Shown piece after piece: positions 55,447-63,993 of a stretch of 64,000 nt of DNA. The notes beneath the pieces are model-generated. The model ran no database searches. It was given only the letters and a program-made list of their open reading frames with translations, and was not told the origin of the DNA. Made by a program: the position numbers and the translations under genes. This stretch comes from Elizabethkingia sp. YR214. GTDB lineage: Bacteria; Bacteroidota; Bacteroidia; Flavobacteriales; Weeksellaceae. The DNA lies in assembly GCF_003058195.1 (NCBI RefSeq), contig NZ_QBUH01000001.1, positions 372,001 to 436,000 on the forward strand, in the 5' to 3' direction. Every line of letters starts with the position of its first letter. Position 1 is the first letter of the stretch.

Positions 55447-56082
55447 TTATTTTAAAAAATTTAAATAATCCTGCTTATCTATCATCCTTGCTCCAAGGCT
55501 TTCCAAGTGGGCCGTATATACCTGACAGTCTATCACATCATACGTCTCTTGATATTTTTTTGCGAAATAAATAAATCCGGCTTTCGAAGCATTACTTACT
55601 TTCGCAAACATACTCTCTCCACAGAAAACATTTCCCAGATCTAGCCCATACAAACCACCAACCAGCTCTTCATCTTGCCAAACCTCAATACTTTTGGCCT
55701 TTCCGAGTCTGTGCAACTCTATATAAGCTTCTTCCATCTCGTCAGTTATCCAGGTCCCGTCCTGATCTTCTCTGTAAATATCTTTACAGTTCCTGATTAC
55801 CTCGATGAAGCATTGATTTTCGGTAAAAGAAAATGCTTCATCACGAAAAACCTTACGCATAGATCTAGAAATCTTTATTTCGTTCGGAAACAAAACAAAT
55901 CTCGGATCCGGGCACCACCAAAGAATTTCTTCGCCCTCATTAAACCAGGGAAAAATACCAAGCTGGTATGCAAACCAAATCCTTTCGACAGAAAGATCTC
56001 CGCCAAAAGCCATTAGCCCTTCTTCCGGATTATACAATGCCGGGTCCGGGAAAGAAATATCATTAGGGTCTAGCTGATACAT
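55447..56082 (-). CDS. aat: Leucyl/phenylalanyl-tRNA-protein transferase
   Basis: A 211-residue enzyme that adds Leu or Phe to N-termini beginning with Arg or Lys for the N-end rule. Hallmarks are FPDPALYNPEEGLMAFGGDLS, AYQLGIFPWFNEGEEILWWCPDPR in part, SRSMRK, and GLYGLDLGNVFCGESMFAKVSNASK in part. It is followed immediately by the EamA gene and is probably co-transcribed with it. Confidence 0.96.
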   Translation of the reverse strand: MYQLDPNDISFPDPALYNPEEGLMAFGGDLSVERIWFAYQLGIFPWFNEGEEILWWCPDPRFVLFPNEIKISRSMRKVFRDEAFSFTENQCFIEVIRNCKDIYREDQDGTWITDEMEEAYIELHRLGKAKSIEVWQDEELVGGLYGLDLGNVFCGESMFAKVSNASKAGFIYFAKKYQETYDVIDCQVYTAHLESLGARMIDKQDYLNFLK

Positions 56083-56090
56083 AGGAAAAA

Positions 56091-56120
56091 CAAAATCCTA
56101 CTCAATAAACAGTAGGATTT
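56091..56120 (-). terminator. Terminator after the DUF3127 gene
   Basis: Stem AAATCCTACT / AGTAGGATTT with an 8-nt loop; read leftwards it is followed by a T-rich tail. Lies between the leftward DUF3127 gene and aat. Confidence 0.8.
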
Positions 56121-56144
56121 ATATGATGGTATAAAGATTTCTGA

Positions 56145-56528
56145 TTAGAATGGTAAATCATCATCGTCATCGTTACCAAATACATTGGTATCCTGACTTG
56201 CAGTTGACTGATTAGCCTGCATAGGAGCAGCCTGAACTGGCTCATTAAAATCACCTGTCGCTTTTTCTACTCTCCATCCTGTAATAGAGTTGAAGTAACG
56301 GATTTGACCATCCGGTGCCTGCCATTCTCTACCACGAATGTTAATTCCGATCTTTACCTGCTCTCCTTCTGAAATAGTATTGAGCAAATCAATTTTATCT
56401 GATAAAAACTCTATACTTATAGGCTGCGGGTATTGTTCCTGAGTCAGAAGAATCAATTCTCTTTTCTGAAAACCGCTGTTAAAAGTCTGAACATCAAATA
56501 ATTTCTTTACTGTACCTATTAATTCCAT
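56145..56528 (-). CDS. DUF3127 family protein (OB-fold-like, acidic C-terminus)
   Basis: A 127-residue protein from the ATG at 56526-56528; a much longer frame exists upstream but the family begins MELIGTVKKLFDVQTF. QKRELILLT, EGEQVKIGINIRGREW and YFNSITGWRVEK belong to DUF3127. The C-terminus is acidic and ends DDDDDLPF, which strongly resembles the C-terminal tip of single-stranded-DNA-binding proteins. A role at ssDNA with SSB-partner binding is therefore plausible; inference. Confidence 0.85.
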   Translation of the reverse strand: MELIGTVKKLFDVQTFNSGFQKRELILLTQEQYPQPISIEFLSDKIDLLNTISEGEQVKIGINIRGREWQAPDGQIRYFNSITGWRVEKATGDFNEPVQAAPMQANQSTASQDTNVFGNDDDDDLPF

Positions 56529-56636
56529 TTCAATATTTTTTACGAATTGTAAAGGTAATAAAATTGGAATGAAGAGTGGTGAACGGAAGTGAAATTTTGT
56601 TGATTTTAAAAAAAAATGAAAAATTTCTAAAAAAGA

Positions 56637-56668
56637 TTTGGAGGGAATACAAATTGTCTCTATATTTG
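56637..56668 (+). promoter_or_regulatory. Promoter of the tRNA cluster (TTTG / TATATTTG)
   Basis: TTTG at 56637-56640 and TATATTTG at 56661-56668 with a 20-nt spacer. This is the best complete -33/-7 pair in the window. Transcription would begin near 56674, about 30 nt before the first tRNA. Confidence 0.75.
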
Positions 56669-56704
56669 CACTCACAAAAACGATAGAGAAGTTCTTTAAA
56701 TAAA

Positions 56705-56786
56705 GCGGATGTGGTGTAATTGGTAGCCACGCCAGACTTAGGATCTGGTGCCGTGAGGCGTGGGGGTTCGAGTCCCTTCATCCGCA
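56705..56786 (+). tRNA. tRNA-Leu (anticodon UAG)
   Basis: 82-nt class II tRNA. Acceptor GCGGATG pairs with CATCCGC; the anticodon stem-loop is CCAGA-CTTAGGA-TCTGG with anticodon TAG. It has a variable arm (TGCCGTGAGGCGT). T-loop GTTCGAGTC. Discriminator A; no encoded CCA. Confidence 0.95.
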
Positions 56787-56790
56787 CTAT

Positions 56791-56863
56791 GCGAAAATAG
56801 CTCAGCTGGTAGAGCACAACCTTGCCAAGGTTGGGGTCGCGGGTTCGAATCCCGTTTTTCGCT
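56791..56863 (+). tRNA. tRNA-Gly (anticodon GCC)
   Basis: 73-nt tRNA: acceptor GCGAAAA / TTTTCGC, D-arm AGCTCAGCTGGTAGAGC, anticodon loop TTGCCAA with GCC, T-loop GGTTCGAATCC. Discriminator T followed by encoded CCA at 56864-56866, unlike its two neighbours. Confidence 0.96.
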
Positions 56864-56872
56864 CCACTTCAC

Positions 56873-56956
56873 ACCCTGGTGGTGGAATTGGTAGACACGC
56901 AGGACTTAAAATCCTGTGCCCATTTGGGCGTACGGGTTCAAGTCCCGTCTGGGGTA
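56873..56956 (+). tRNA. tRNA-Leu (anticodon UAA)
   Basis: 84-nt class II tRNA. Acceptor ACCCTGG pairs with CTGGGGT (with two G-U pairs). The anticodon stem-loop is CAGGA-CTTAAAA-TCCTG with TAA. Variable arm TGCCCATTTGGGCGT; discriminator A; no encoded CCA. Confidence 0.94.
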
Positions 56957-56957
56957 C

Positions 56958-56995
56958 AAAAAGCATTGTTAATCTTTGATTGACAATGCTTTTTT
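56958..56995 (+). terminator. Terminator of the tRNA cluster
   Basis: Twelve-base stem AAAAAGCATTGT / ACAATGCTTTTT with a 13-nt loop and further T. The rest of the gap to mreB (to 57225) is AT-rich with nothing else seen. Confidence 0.92.
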
Positions 56996-57225
56996 CGTTT
57001 ATAGCCTACCTTCATTTCTCTCTATATAGAATATATAGATATCTGAAAATAAAAATTCCTATTTTTAGATATTTAATATTAATTGTCCTGACAAAAACCT
57101 TTTATAAAAGATTAGAAAATTTTAATATTAAAACATTTGCAGTAAAACGCAAGAAATTTTGTTTTTTTGCGTTAAATTTATGCTAAAATTATTGTAGCAG
57201 GCAGAAAGTCTGCTTGTTTAATTTG

Positions 57226-57233
57226 TATCTTTG
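57226..57233 (+). promoter_or_regulatory. -7 promoter element (TATCTTTG) of the mre operon
   Basis: Exact match 25 nt before ATG 57259. The longer open frame starting at TTG 57214 overlaps it and is not the start. Confidence 0.65.
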
Positions 57234-57258
57234 TCAACTTAAAAATCAGAAGAAAGAA

Positions 57259-58284
57259 ATGGGTTTATTTGATATGTTCACGCAAGAAATTGCTATTGAC
57301 CTTGGGACGGCGAATACGCTGATCATCCATAATAATAAAATTGTAATCGATCAGCCTTCTATCGTTGCAATAGAGCGATCCACCGGAAAGCCAATTGCTG
57401 TCGGTGAGCAGGCTAAACATATGCAGGGAAAAACCCACGAAGATATCAAAACTGTCCGTCCACTTAAAGATGGAGTTATTGCTGATTTCCAAGCTTCTGA
57501 ACATATGATTAAGGAATTCATCAAAAAAATTCCTGGAATCAAAGGAAAGCTTTTCCAACCAGCTTTACGTATCGTAATCTGTATCCCTTCTGGTATTACT
57601 GAAGTTGAAAAACGTGCTGTTAGAGATTCTGCCCAAAAAGTGAACGCTAAAGAAGTTCGTCTGATTTATGAACCAATGGCTGCTGCAATAGGTGTTGGTA
57701 TTGATGTACAAAAGCCTGAAGGTAATATGATTATCGATATAGGTGGTGGTACAACCGAAATTGCAGTTGTTGCATTAGGAGGTATCGTTTGTGATAAATC
57801 TGTGAAAATTGCAGGTGATGTATTCACTAACGATATTGCATATTACCTGAGAACGCACCACAATTTGTATATTGGAGAAAGAACCGCTGAAAGAGTTAAA
57901 ATTGAGGTTGGTTCTGCAGTTGAAGAACTGGATATGCCGATTGAAGATATTCCGGTACAAGGTAGAGACCTTATCACTGGTAAGCCTAAAGAGATTATGG
58001 TAGGTTACAAAGAGATTGCACGTGCATTAGACAAATCTATTATCCGCATTGAAGATGCTGTAATGGAAACACTGTCTCTTACACCTCCGGAATTGGCTGC
58101 TGACATTTACAAAACCGGTATTTATTTAGCTGGTGGCGGTGCCTTACTAAGAGGTTTAAGTGACAGAATTCACAGAAAAACAGGTTTGCCTGTATTCGTA
58201 GCAGAAGATCCACTAAGAGCCGTAGTTCGTGGTACTGGTATCGCGTTGAAAAACATGGATAAATTTAACTTCCTGATTAAGTAA
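57259..58284 (+). CDS. mreB: Rod-shape-determining actin homologue MreB
   Basis: A 341-residue bacterial actin that guides lateral-wall synthesis. It begins MGLFDMFTQEIAIDLGTANTLI. The nucleotide-binding motifs IDLGTANT, IDIGGGTTEIAVV and YLAGGGALLRGL are present. Length is standard. First gene of mreB-mreC-mreD-pbp2-rodA. Confidence 0.98.
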   Translation: MGLFDMFTQEIAIDLGTANTLIIHNNKIVIDQPSIVAIERSTGKPIAVGEQAKHMQGKTHEDIKTVRPLKDGVIADFQASEHMIKEFIKKIPGIKGKLFQPALRIVICIPSGITEVEKRAVRDSAQKVNAKEVRLIYEPMAAAIGVGIDVQKPEGNMIIDIGGGTTEIAVVALGGIVCDKSVKIAGDVFTNDIAYYLRTHHNLYIGERTAERVKIEVGSAVEELDMPIEDIPVQGRDLITGKPKEIMVGYKEIARALDKSIIRIEDAVMETLSLTPPELAADIYKTGIYLAGGGALLRGLSDRIHRKTGLPVFVAEDPLRAVVRGTGIALKNMDKFNFLIK

Positions 58285-58314
58285 TTGTAACCCTATATTC
58301 CCTCTGAAAATTAA

Positions 58315-59163
58315 ATGAGCTTTCTGATAAGATTATTTTCGAAGAATGGATTCTTCGTCTTCTTTATCGTCTTGCAGATTATTGCTGTAATCTTAATTTT
58401 CAGAAAAAATTCTATGCAGCAATCTTTTATTGCTGCGCAAACTTCTGCTTTTAACTCCAGGATTTCCGGATATATAGACGAAGGAACTAATTATCTGAAA
58501 CTAAAACAGATAAATGAGGATCTCGTTGCCCAGAACAAAGCTCTTATGATAGAGCTTTACGGAAAGGATTATTCGGGTCCGGCAAAACTTACAAAAGTAA
58601 ATGACTCTGTAAAAGGAGAACAGGTTTACACATTTGTAGATGCCGATGTTGTTTTTAACTCTATTAACAGGAGTGACAATTATTTTACGATAAACAGAGG
58701 ATCTCAGCAGGGAATTGCACCAGAAATGGGTGTAATCTCACCACAAGGGATTGCCGGAATTGTAATTAATACAACCAGCAATTATTCTCTTGTGCAATCT
58801 GTACTGAGTATCCACAAAATAAGAATTAATGCCTCTCTTAAAAATTCGGGGTATTTTGGTACACTAACATGGAGAGGTGAAGATTCCAGAACAATGCATC
58901 TTTCGGATGTACCAAAATATGTTCCTCTGAAAATCGGAGATACCGTTGTTACTGATGGTAAATCTTCTATTTTCCCAAAAGGAATTATGATTGGAAAAAT
59001 TGCCGGTTACGATGTAGATCCTAAAACCGGTTTCTGGGATATCTCAGTAGAGCTGAGCGAGAAACTGGGGCAGACCCAGAAGGTATTCATTGTGAATAAC
59101 TTTAAAAAAATGCCTGCAAAACAAATTCAGGATACTTTAATCAAAGTGCAGAATGGTAAGTAG
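58315..59163 (+). CDS. mreC: Rod-shape-determining protein MreC
   Basis: A 282-residue inner-membrane protein. It has one N-terminal helix (about 12-29), a coiled coil (about 55-85), and the periplasmic beta-domain with FTINRGSQQGIAPEMGVISPQGIAGIV in part and DVPKYVPLKIGDTVVTDG. It links MreB to PBP2. Overlaps mreD by 11 nt. Confidence 0.95.
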   Translation: MSFLIRLFSKNGFFVFFIVLQIIAVILIFRKNSMQQSFIAAQTSAFNSRISGYIDEGTNYLKLKQINEDLVAQNKALMIELYGKDYSGPAKLTKVNDSVKGEQVYTFVDADVVFNSINRSDNYFTINRGSQQGIAPEMGVISPQGIAGIVINTTSNYSLVQSVLSIHKIRINASLKNSGYFGTLTWRGEDSRTMHLSDVPKYVPLKIGDTVVTDGKSSIFPKGIMIGKIAGYDVDPKTGFWDISVELSEKLGQTQKVFIVNNFKKMPAKQIQDTLIKVQNGK

Positions 59164-59656
59164 AAATGTTATAACAGACCTTTTAATGATTGCATTGCTT
59201 ATTGCGTTGCAGATATTTCTGTTTAACAGACTTTCAATCTCCGGATATATACCCGTGGTATATCCTATTTTTGTAATGTTCTACCCATTCTACCGTAATA
59301 ATTATATTTATTTATTTTTAAGCTTTTTATTAGGTCTTGGTATTGATGCTTTCCTTGGAACATGGGGAATTAATGCATTTGCTACATGCCTTATAGCTTA
59401 TTTCAGAACACAATTATTTCAGTCTTCAATATCCAATGAAGCTGATAGTTTTTCATTTCAGTCCATTCAATGGACACAATTTTTGTTTTTTATATTTATC
59501 AATATTTTTATCCATCAGCTATTGGTACAATATCTTGAATTTTTTAAATTGAGCAGAATTCTGGAAGTCTTTATAAATGTTATTTTTACTACAATTATTT
59601 CATTTGTATTTATCCTCCTGTATGCCTTAATTTTTAGAATCAAACAAAAAGTGTGA
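59153..59656 (+). CDS. mreD: Rod-shape-determining protein MreD
   Basis: A 167-residue integral membrane protein with about five helices and few conserved residues. Identified by hydrophobicity, size and position between mreC and pbp2. Overlaps the PBP2 gene by 4 nt (GTGA). Confidence 0.88.
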   Translation: MVSRNVITDLLMIALLIALQIFLFNRLSISGYIPVVYPIFVMFYPFYRNNYIYLFLSFLLGLGIDAFLGTWGINAFATCLIAYFRTQLFQSSISNEADSFSFQSIQWTQFLFFIFINIFIHQLLVQYLEFFKLSRILEVFINVIFTTIISFVFILLYALIFRIKQKV

Positions 59657-61644
59657 AACCGTATTTCAGAATATTGGCCTTTATTAGTATTATCGCGTGC
59701 ATTTTCGTTGCGCGCTTGGCCTATTTACAGTTGTTTACCGACAGGTATGCTTTGAATGCTGCCAATACCTCTATTAAAATCGAATATGTTATCCCTCAGC
59801 GCGGTGTTATATTTGACAGAAATGGTAAAATTATGGTGGGCAATCAGCCTTCCTTCGAAATTTCATTCACTCAGGCACTTATGAAGCCTGATTTTGATAC
59901 GATTTCTTTCTGCAGCCTGGTGGGAATGAACAAAGCACAGTTTATCCAACGTATAGAAGAAGTAAAAGCTGAAAAATATTATTCGAAGCTTACTCCAATG
60001 ACCTTTATCAAGGATTTGGGAAGAGAGGATATTGCCAGAATTCAGGAGCGTATTTTTAAATATCCAGCATTTTCAATTGTTTCGAGACCACAAAGACAAT
60101 ACGAAATCAATACTTCAGGAAACCTTTTAGGCTATACCAATCAGGTAAACCCTTCTTATATCAAAAGAGACTCTACCTATTATCTTCCGGGAGATATTGC
60201 CGGTATGACCGGGGTTGAAAAATCTTATGAAAAGCAGCTTCGTGGTGTTAAGGGAATGAAGTATATCCAAAAAGATATCCGCCTGAGAAATATTGGTTCT
60301 TATAAAGATGGTAAGCTTGATAAACAAGTTGTTCCCGGGGACGACCTAACCCTGACAATAGACTACGACCTTCAGAAAATAGCTGAAGAAATGCTTGTTA
60401 ACAAACATGGTGCTATTGTCGCTATAGATCCTAATAACGGAGAAATTCTAGTTTTAGCTTCCGGTCCGGATATAGATCCTAATCAATTTACCGGTCCTGA
60501 GAAAAATAAAAACCTGTACAGACTACAGGTAGATACACTTTATGATAACAAGCCTACCTTCGACAGATCATTACAGGCAGCATATCCCCCAGGGTCGACA
60601 TTCAAATTACTTACAGCTTTGGCCGGGATGCAAATGGGAGTAATGGACGAGAAGACAGTATACCCTTGTGGCGGTGGCTTCAATTACAGAGGACTGAGAA
60701 TTAAGGGACATGGCGGTGCAGATCCATTGATTCCTGCAATACGAGTTTCCAGTAACTGTTATTTCTCCTATGCTTTTATCTCAATTATGAATAAATATCC
60801 GGGAGATCCTACCAAAGGAGTGGACGAATGGAAAAAAATAATGAATAGCTTTGGTGTTGGTGAATTCCTAAACAATGACTTAGCTGTTGGTTCTAAAGGG
60901 CGTATTCCGTCCGGAGAATTCTATGAGAAAAGAAGCGGTACTAAAAACTGGTTCTCCGACATTACCAGAAACGGAGCTATATTCAATGGTATGGGACAGG
61001 GAGATGTACTTCTCACACCACTTCAGATGGCTAATGCAGTTGCTGCAATTGCCAACAAAGGATGGTACATAACACCACATATTGTAAAGCTTGTTAACGG
61101 AAAACCTAACCCAGATCCTCGCTTTAAGGAAAAGCACAAAACTCTTGTAGATCCTAAGCATTTTGAGCCAATTCTGAAAGGTATGGAGCAGGTTGTATTA
61201 GCAGGTACTGCAAGAAGTTTGAGATCTTCAGACTTTACACAGCTAGCAAAAACAGGTACGGCTCAGGTTCCGCAGGGTAAGGATAACTCTATTTTCGTTC
61301 TGATTGCACCTGCGGACAAACCAAAAATTGTGGTAGCAGCCGTAATGGAGCATGCCGGATTCGGTGCCACATGGGCAGGGCCTGCCGCAACAGTGGTTGC
61401 TGAAAAATATATAACCGGGGAGCTTAAACGGGAACACCTGTACAAAAAAATGATAACTTCCAGCTTTATGCCGGAGTATAAAAGACAATGGATTGTTGAC
61501 TTGAAGAGAAAGGGACTTTACGTAGAGCCAAGCAAACAAGATTCTATCCAGAAAAAGAAAAAAACAGAAGATAGCCTGAAGGCATTGAGAATATCTGCGG
61601 AACAACCGAAACCGCAACAACAACAAAATAAAACCAAAAATTAG
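59653..61644 (+). CDS. mrdA: Penicillin-binding protein 2 (elongation transpeptidase)
   Basis: A 663-residue class B PBP. One N-terminal membrane helix, a pedestal domain (about 35-240), and the transpeptidase domain with S315-T-F-K318 in YPPGSTFKLL, SSN in VSSNCYFSYAF and the KTG box in LAKTGTAQVP. The C-terminus has a Lys/Gln/Pro-rich tail. Starts with GTG, translation-coupled to mreD. Works with RodA to build lateral peptidoglycan; target of beta-lactams. Confidence 0.96.
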   Translation: MKPYFRILAFISIIACIFVARLAYLQLFTDRYALNAANTSIKIEYVIPQRGVIFDRNGKIMVGNQPSFEISFTQALMKPDFDTISFCSLVGMNKAQFIQRIEEVKAEKYYSKLTPMTFIKDLGREDIARIQERIFKYPAFSIVSRPQRQYEINTSGNLLGYTNQVNPSYIKRDSTYYLPGDIAGMTGVEKSYEKQLRGVKGMKYIQKDIRLRNIGSYKDGKLDKQVVPGDDLTLTIDYDLQKIAEEMLVNKHGAIVAIDPNNGEILVLASGPDIDPNQFTGPEKNKNLYRLQVDTLYDNKPTFDRSLQAAYPPGSTFKLLTALAGMQMGVMDEKTVYPCGGGFNYRGLRIKGHGGADPLIPAIRVSSNCYFSYAFISIMNKYPGDPTKGVDEWKKIMNSFGVGEFLNNDLAVGSKGRIPSGEFYEKRSGTKNWFSDITRNGAIFNGMGQGDVLLTPLQMANAVAAIANKGWYITPHIVKLVNGKPNPDPRFKEKHKTLVDPKHFEPILKGMEQVVLAGTARSLRSSDFTQLAKTGTAQVPQGKDNSIFVLIAPADKPKIVVAAVMEHAGFGATWAGPAATVVAEKYITGELKREHLYKKMITSSFMPEYKRQWIVDLKRKGLYVEPSKQDSIQKKKKTEDSLKALRISAEQPKPQQQQNKTKN

Positions 61645-61645
61645 T

Positions 61646-62875
61646 ATGAAGTGGGCCGAAGGAATTGATAAGCTGGGACTAGGACTATACTTCCTGCTTT
61701 GTATTTTCGCTATTGCAAATATCAATAGTGTGGATGCCGAATTGGGAAAGAAGCAATTGGTATTCTTTGGTATTTCGGTGTTTGTTGGTATTATCATATT
61801 TTTTACCCGGAATAAGTTTTTCGAGAATATGGCCTCAATTATCTATGTTGGCGGAGTATTACTACTTATTGGTTTATTCCCTTTCGGAAAAGAGATTTTA
61901 GGACAAAAAAACTGGTACAAATTCGGGAGCTTTACCATGCAGCCCGTAGAATTTGCTAAAATTGGTACAGCACTTATGCTGGCCAACTATGTTGCCGGGC
62001 CCGATTTTAATTTAAAAAATAAGAAATCCCTGTGGACAGCTCTTGCTATTATTGGGATTCCTGCAGTTGTAGTTCTTGCGATTCCGGATGTAGGATCACT
62101 TTTGGTATTTGGTGCATTTTTTATCGCTTTATACCGCGAAGGACTTAGTGGGTGGCTATTTGGTTTAGGTTTCCTTTTTGCCGTAGTTTTTCTGGTCTCT
62201 CTTGCCATAAATCCACTTTATGTCGTTTTAGGAATTCTTATTATTACCGGATTACTTATCTTCTTTAATTATTACAAAATCTCCTGGAATATTATTTCCA
62301 TCGCTTCTATTGTAGGCTCGGTACTTGTTTTGAGCGGACTGGCTATGGCTTCTCCAAAAATCCTTGAAAAACTCCCTAAGCACCAGAGAGAAAGAATTGA
62401 GGTACTTTATAAAGGTGAAAGAATGTTTCGTGATACCTCTGGTTACAATCTTTTATATTCCAAGACCGCTATAGGTTCTGGTGGACTATGGGGAAAGGGC
62501 TATAAAGAAGGTTCTGTAACTCAGGGTAAGTTTGTACCTGAGCAGCAAACCGATTACATATTCTGTACAGTGGGTGAAGAATGGGGCTTTATAGGAAGTG
62601 CTACGCTTATTATTTGTTATGTTTTGTATATCGGACGGATATATTATTTGGCAGAAAAGCAGAAAAGCACCTTTAACAGGGTTTTTGGCTACAGCTTTGC
62701 TTCTATCCTTCTTTTACATTTTTGCATCAATTTAGGTATGGTTATGGGCTTATTTCCGACTGTTGGTATTCCTATGCCTTACTTCAGTTACGGTGGTAGT
62801 TCCTTACTGGCCTTTTCCATGATGACGTTTATATTTTTCAAACTAAACTACGCAGACCGTAATAGCCTGGTATAA
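61646..62875 (+). CDS. rodA: Peptidoglycan glycosyltransferase RodA (SEDS)
   Basis: A 409-residue SEDS-family polymerase with about ten membrane helices. GKEILGQKNWYKFGSFTMQPVEFAKIG, in part, and TDYIFCTVGEEWGFIGS, then FPTVGIPMPYFSYGGSSLL, are the family hallmarks. Directly follows PBP2 (1 nt gap) and ends the operon. Confidence 0.97.
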   Translation: MKWAEGIDKLGLGLYFLLCIFAIANINSVDAELGKKQLVFFGISVFVGIIIFFTRNKFFENMASIIYVGGVLLLIGLFPFGKEILGQKNWYKFGSFTMQPVEFAKIGTALMLANYVAGPDFNLKNKKSLWTALAIIGIPAVVVLAIPDVGSLLVFGAFFIALYREGLSGWLFGLGFLFAVVFLVSLAINPLYVVLGILIITGLLIFFNYYKISWNIISIASIVGSVLVLSGLAMASPKILEKLPKHQRERIEVLYKGERMFRDTSGYNLLYSKTAIGSGGLWGKGYKEGSVTQGKFVPEQQTDYIFCTVGEEWGFIGSATLIICYVLYIGRIYYLAEKQKSTFNRVFGYSFASILLLHFCINLGMVMGLFPTVGIPMPYFSYGGSSLLAFSMMTFIFFKLNYADRNSLV

Positions 62876-63135
62876 CTTATTTTAACCTTATATTATGCTT
62901 CCTGACAATCGGGATTAGCTGCTCCTGCTTACATATGTTATTCCATCAGGATTATCTGTTGATATAGTTTTGTAAAGAATTCTAGCTGTTCCTGACCAAA
63001 AGAATATAAAAGATTATAATATTATAATTGTCCCAAGAATATAATAACGGATATAAAAGCCGTTTACAGCCAATAAAACTGTTTTTCCGGGAAGAATATC
63101 ATCTATAAAGATTAGGACTTAAATACACCCTATAA
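62876..63135. other. Intergenic region after rodA
   Basis: AT-rich with no convincing ORF. An exact TAGTTTTG at 62965-62972 on the + strand could start a short transcript of about 190 nt reaching the terminator at 63136-63173. No other structure is evident. Confidence 0.35.
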
Positions 63136-63173
63136 AAAAACAAAGCCTTTAGAAATCTAAAGGCTTTGTTTTT
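63136..63173. terminator. Bidirectional terminator between rodA and the NlpC/P60 gene
   Basis: Eighteen-base stem AAAAACAAAGCCTTTAGA / TCTAAAGGCTTTGTTTTT with a 2-nt loop. Confidence 0.93.
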
Positions 63174-63199
63174 GTTATTTTCATTTATTCTACAAAATA

Positions 63200-63847
63200 C
63201 TAGTTCTCTGCAATAATTCTTTTTGCTGATCTGTATTTTCCTCTCCAATATGAATCATCCAGTGAAGATACCATTACCCCTCTTGATGTTGAAGCGTGGA
63301 TAAATTTAATTTCACCAGAAGATGTTACTTCTTCAACAATTCCTACGTGAGAAATTCGTCCTCTTCCTGAGTGAGCAAAGAAAATAAGGTCTCCCTTCTT
63401 TAAGTTTTCTTTTGCTATAGCTTCTCCTTCATGAGCCTGAGACGCAGCTACTCTTGGTAATTCTACACCTGTAGCTTCTTCATATACTGACAAAACAAAA
63501 GCAGAACAATCTATTCCGCTTCTAGTTGTACCGCCTAAACGGTACGGTGTACCAAGGTATGTATATGCCTGCTTCAGGACATTATCTATTGTATTATTTC
63601 TTTTTACTGATGCGTTTAATGCTTCTTCCATTCCCGCCTTCTCTAAGCTCGCAAATGTAGCCACAGATTCGCCTACATTTTCTTTGATTTCTTTTTTAGC
63701 TTCTGCTATTTTTTTCGGGCTTAGTTTCGCCAGTTTGGCATCGGTTTTGTATTGTACAGGGCTGGAAACAACATAATTAGAAACACACGATTGTAGTGAC
63801 ATAGCTCCTACAATTGCTATTAAATAAAGTGAAATTCTTTTCTTCAT
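63200..63847 (-). CDS. NlpC/P60-family (C40) peptidase lipoprotein
   Basis: A 215-residue lipoprotein (lipobox MSLQSC-VS, Cys21). The N-terminal third is a helical spacer. The C40 domain (about 86-210) has catalytic Cys114 in GIDCSAFVLSVY, His167 in ISHVGIVEE and His184 in FIHASTSRG. It is expected to cut peptidoglycan stem peptides at the envelope. Its promoter and 5' leader are almost identical to those of the L,D-transpeptidase gene at 33.5-34.3 kb. Confidence 0.94.
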   Translation of the reverse strand: MKKRISLYLIAIVGAMSLQSCVSNYVVSSPVQYKTDAKLAKLSPKKIAEAKKEIKENVGESVATFASLEKAGMEEALNASVKRNNTIDNVLKQAYTYLGTPYRLGGTTRSGIDCSAFVLSVYEEATGVELPRVAASQAHEGEAIAKENLKKGDLIFFAHSGRGRISHVGIVEEVTSSGEIKFIHASTSRGVMVSSLDDSYWRGKYRSAKRIIAEN

Positions 63848-63864
63848 ATATATTTAATTACTGT

Positions 63865-63897
63865 GTTAAAATGTACTCTTTTTTTGAAAATTGCTTC
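63865..63897 (-). promoter_or_regulatory. Conserved 5' leader of the NlpC/P60 gene
   Basis: On the minus strand: GAAGCAATTTTCAAAAAA, then AGAGTACATTTTAAC. The first 18 bases are identical to the L,D-transpeptidase leader. The last part, GTACATTTTAAC, is also repeated in inverted form at 63950-63961. Confidence 0.65.
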
Positions 63898-63898
63898 A

Positions 63899-63906
63899 CA
63901 AATTTA
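63899..63906 (-). promoter_or_regulatory. -7 promoter element (TAAATTTG) of the NlpC/P60 gene
   Basis: Exact TAnnTTTG on the minus strand, 51 nt before the ATG, with TTTGTC immediately upstream as in the L,D-transpeptidase promoter. Confidence 0.65.
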
Positions 63907-63949
63907 GACAAAGGTGTTTTTCGAGCACTGCTCAACCACCATGCACCCC

Positions 63950-63993
63950 GTACATTTTAACACTTTTTAACGTTTATATAGAGAGTGTTAAAA
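63950..63993. repeat. Inverted repeats upstream of the NlpC/P60 promoter
   Basis: GTACATTTTAAC at 63950-63961 is the exact inverse of GTTAAAATGTAC at 63865-63876, so the promoter is bracketed. TTTTAACACT at 63955-63964 also pairs with AGTGTTAAAA at 63984-63993. The second pair lacks a T tail in either direction, so it is not a simple terminator. The window ends soon after. Confidence 0.5.

Noticed and set aside
56530-56817. A 95-codon open frame antisense to the tRNA genes (contains RMKGLEPPRLTAPDPKSG)
   Set aside because: This is the well-known spurious protein produced by reading the reverse of tRNA-Leu genes; it overlaps the tRNAs and their promoter.
61243-61797. 184-codon frame antisense to the PBP2/rodA junction
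   Set aside because: It crosses two well-conserved genes and has no credible domain or promoter.
63955-63993. Inverted repeat near the window end as a terminator
   Set aside because: Neither arm is followed by a T run in the transcribed direction.
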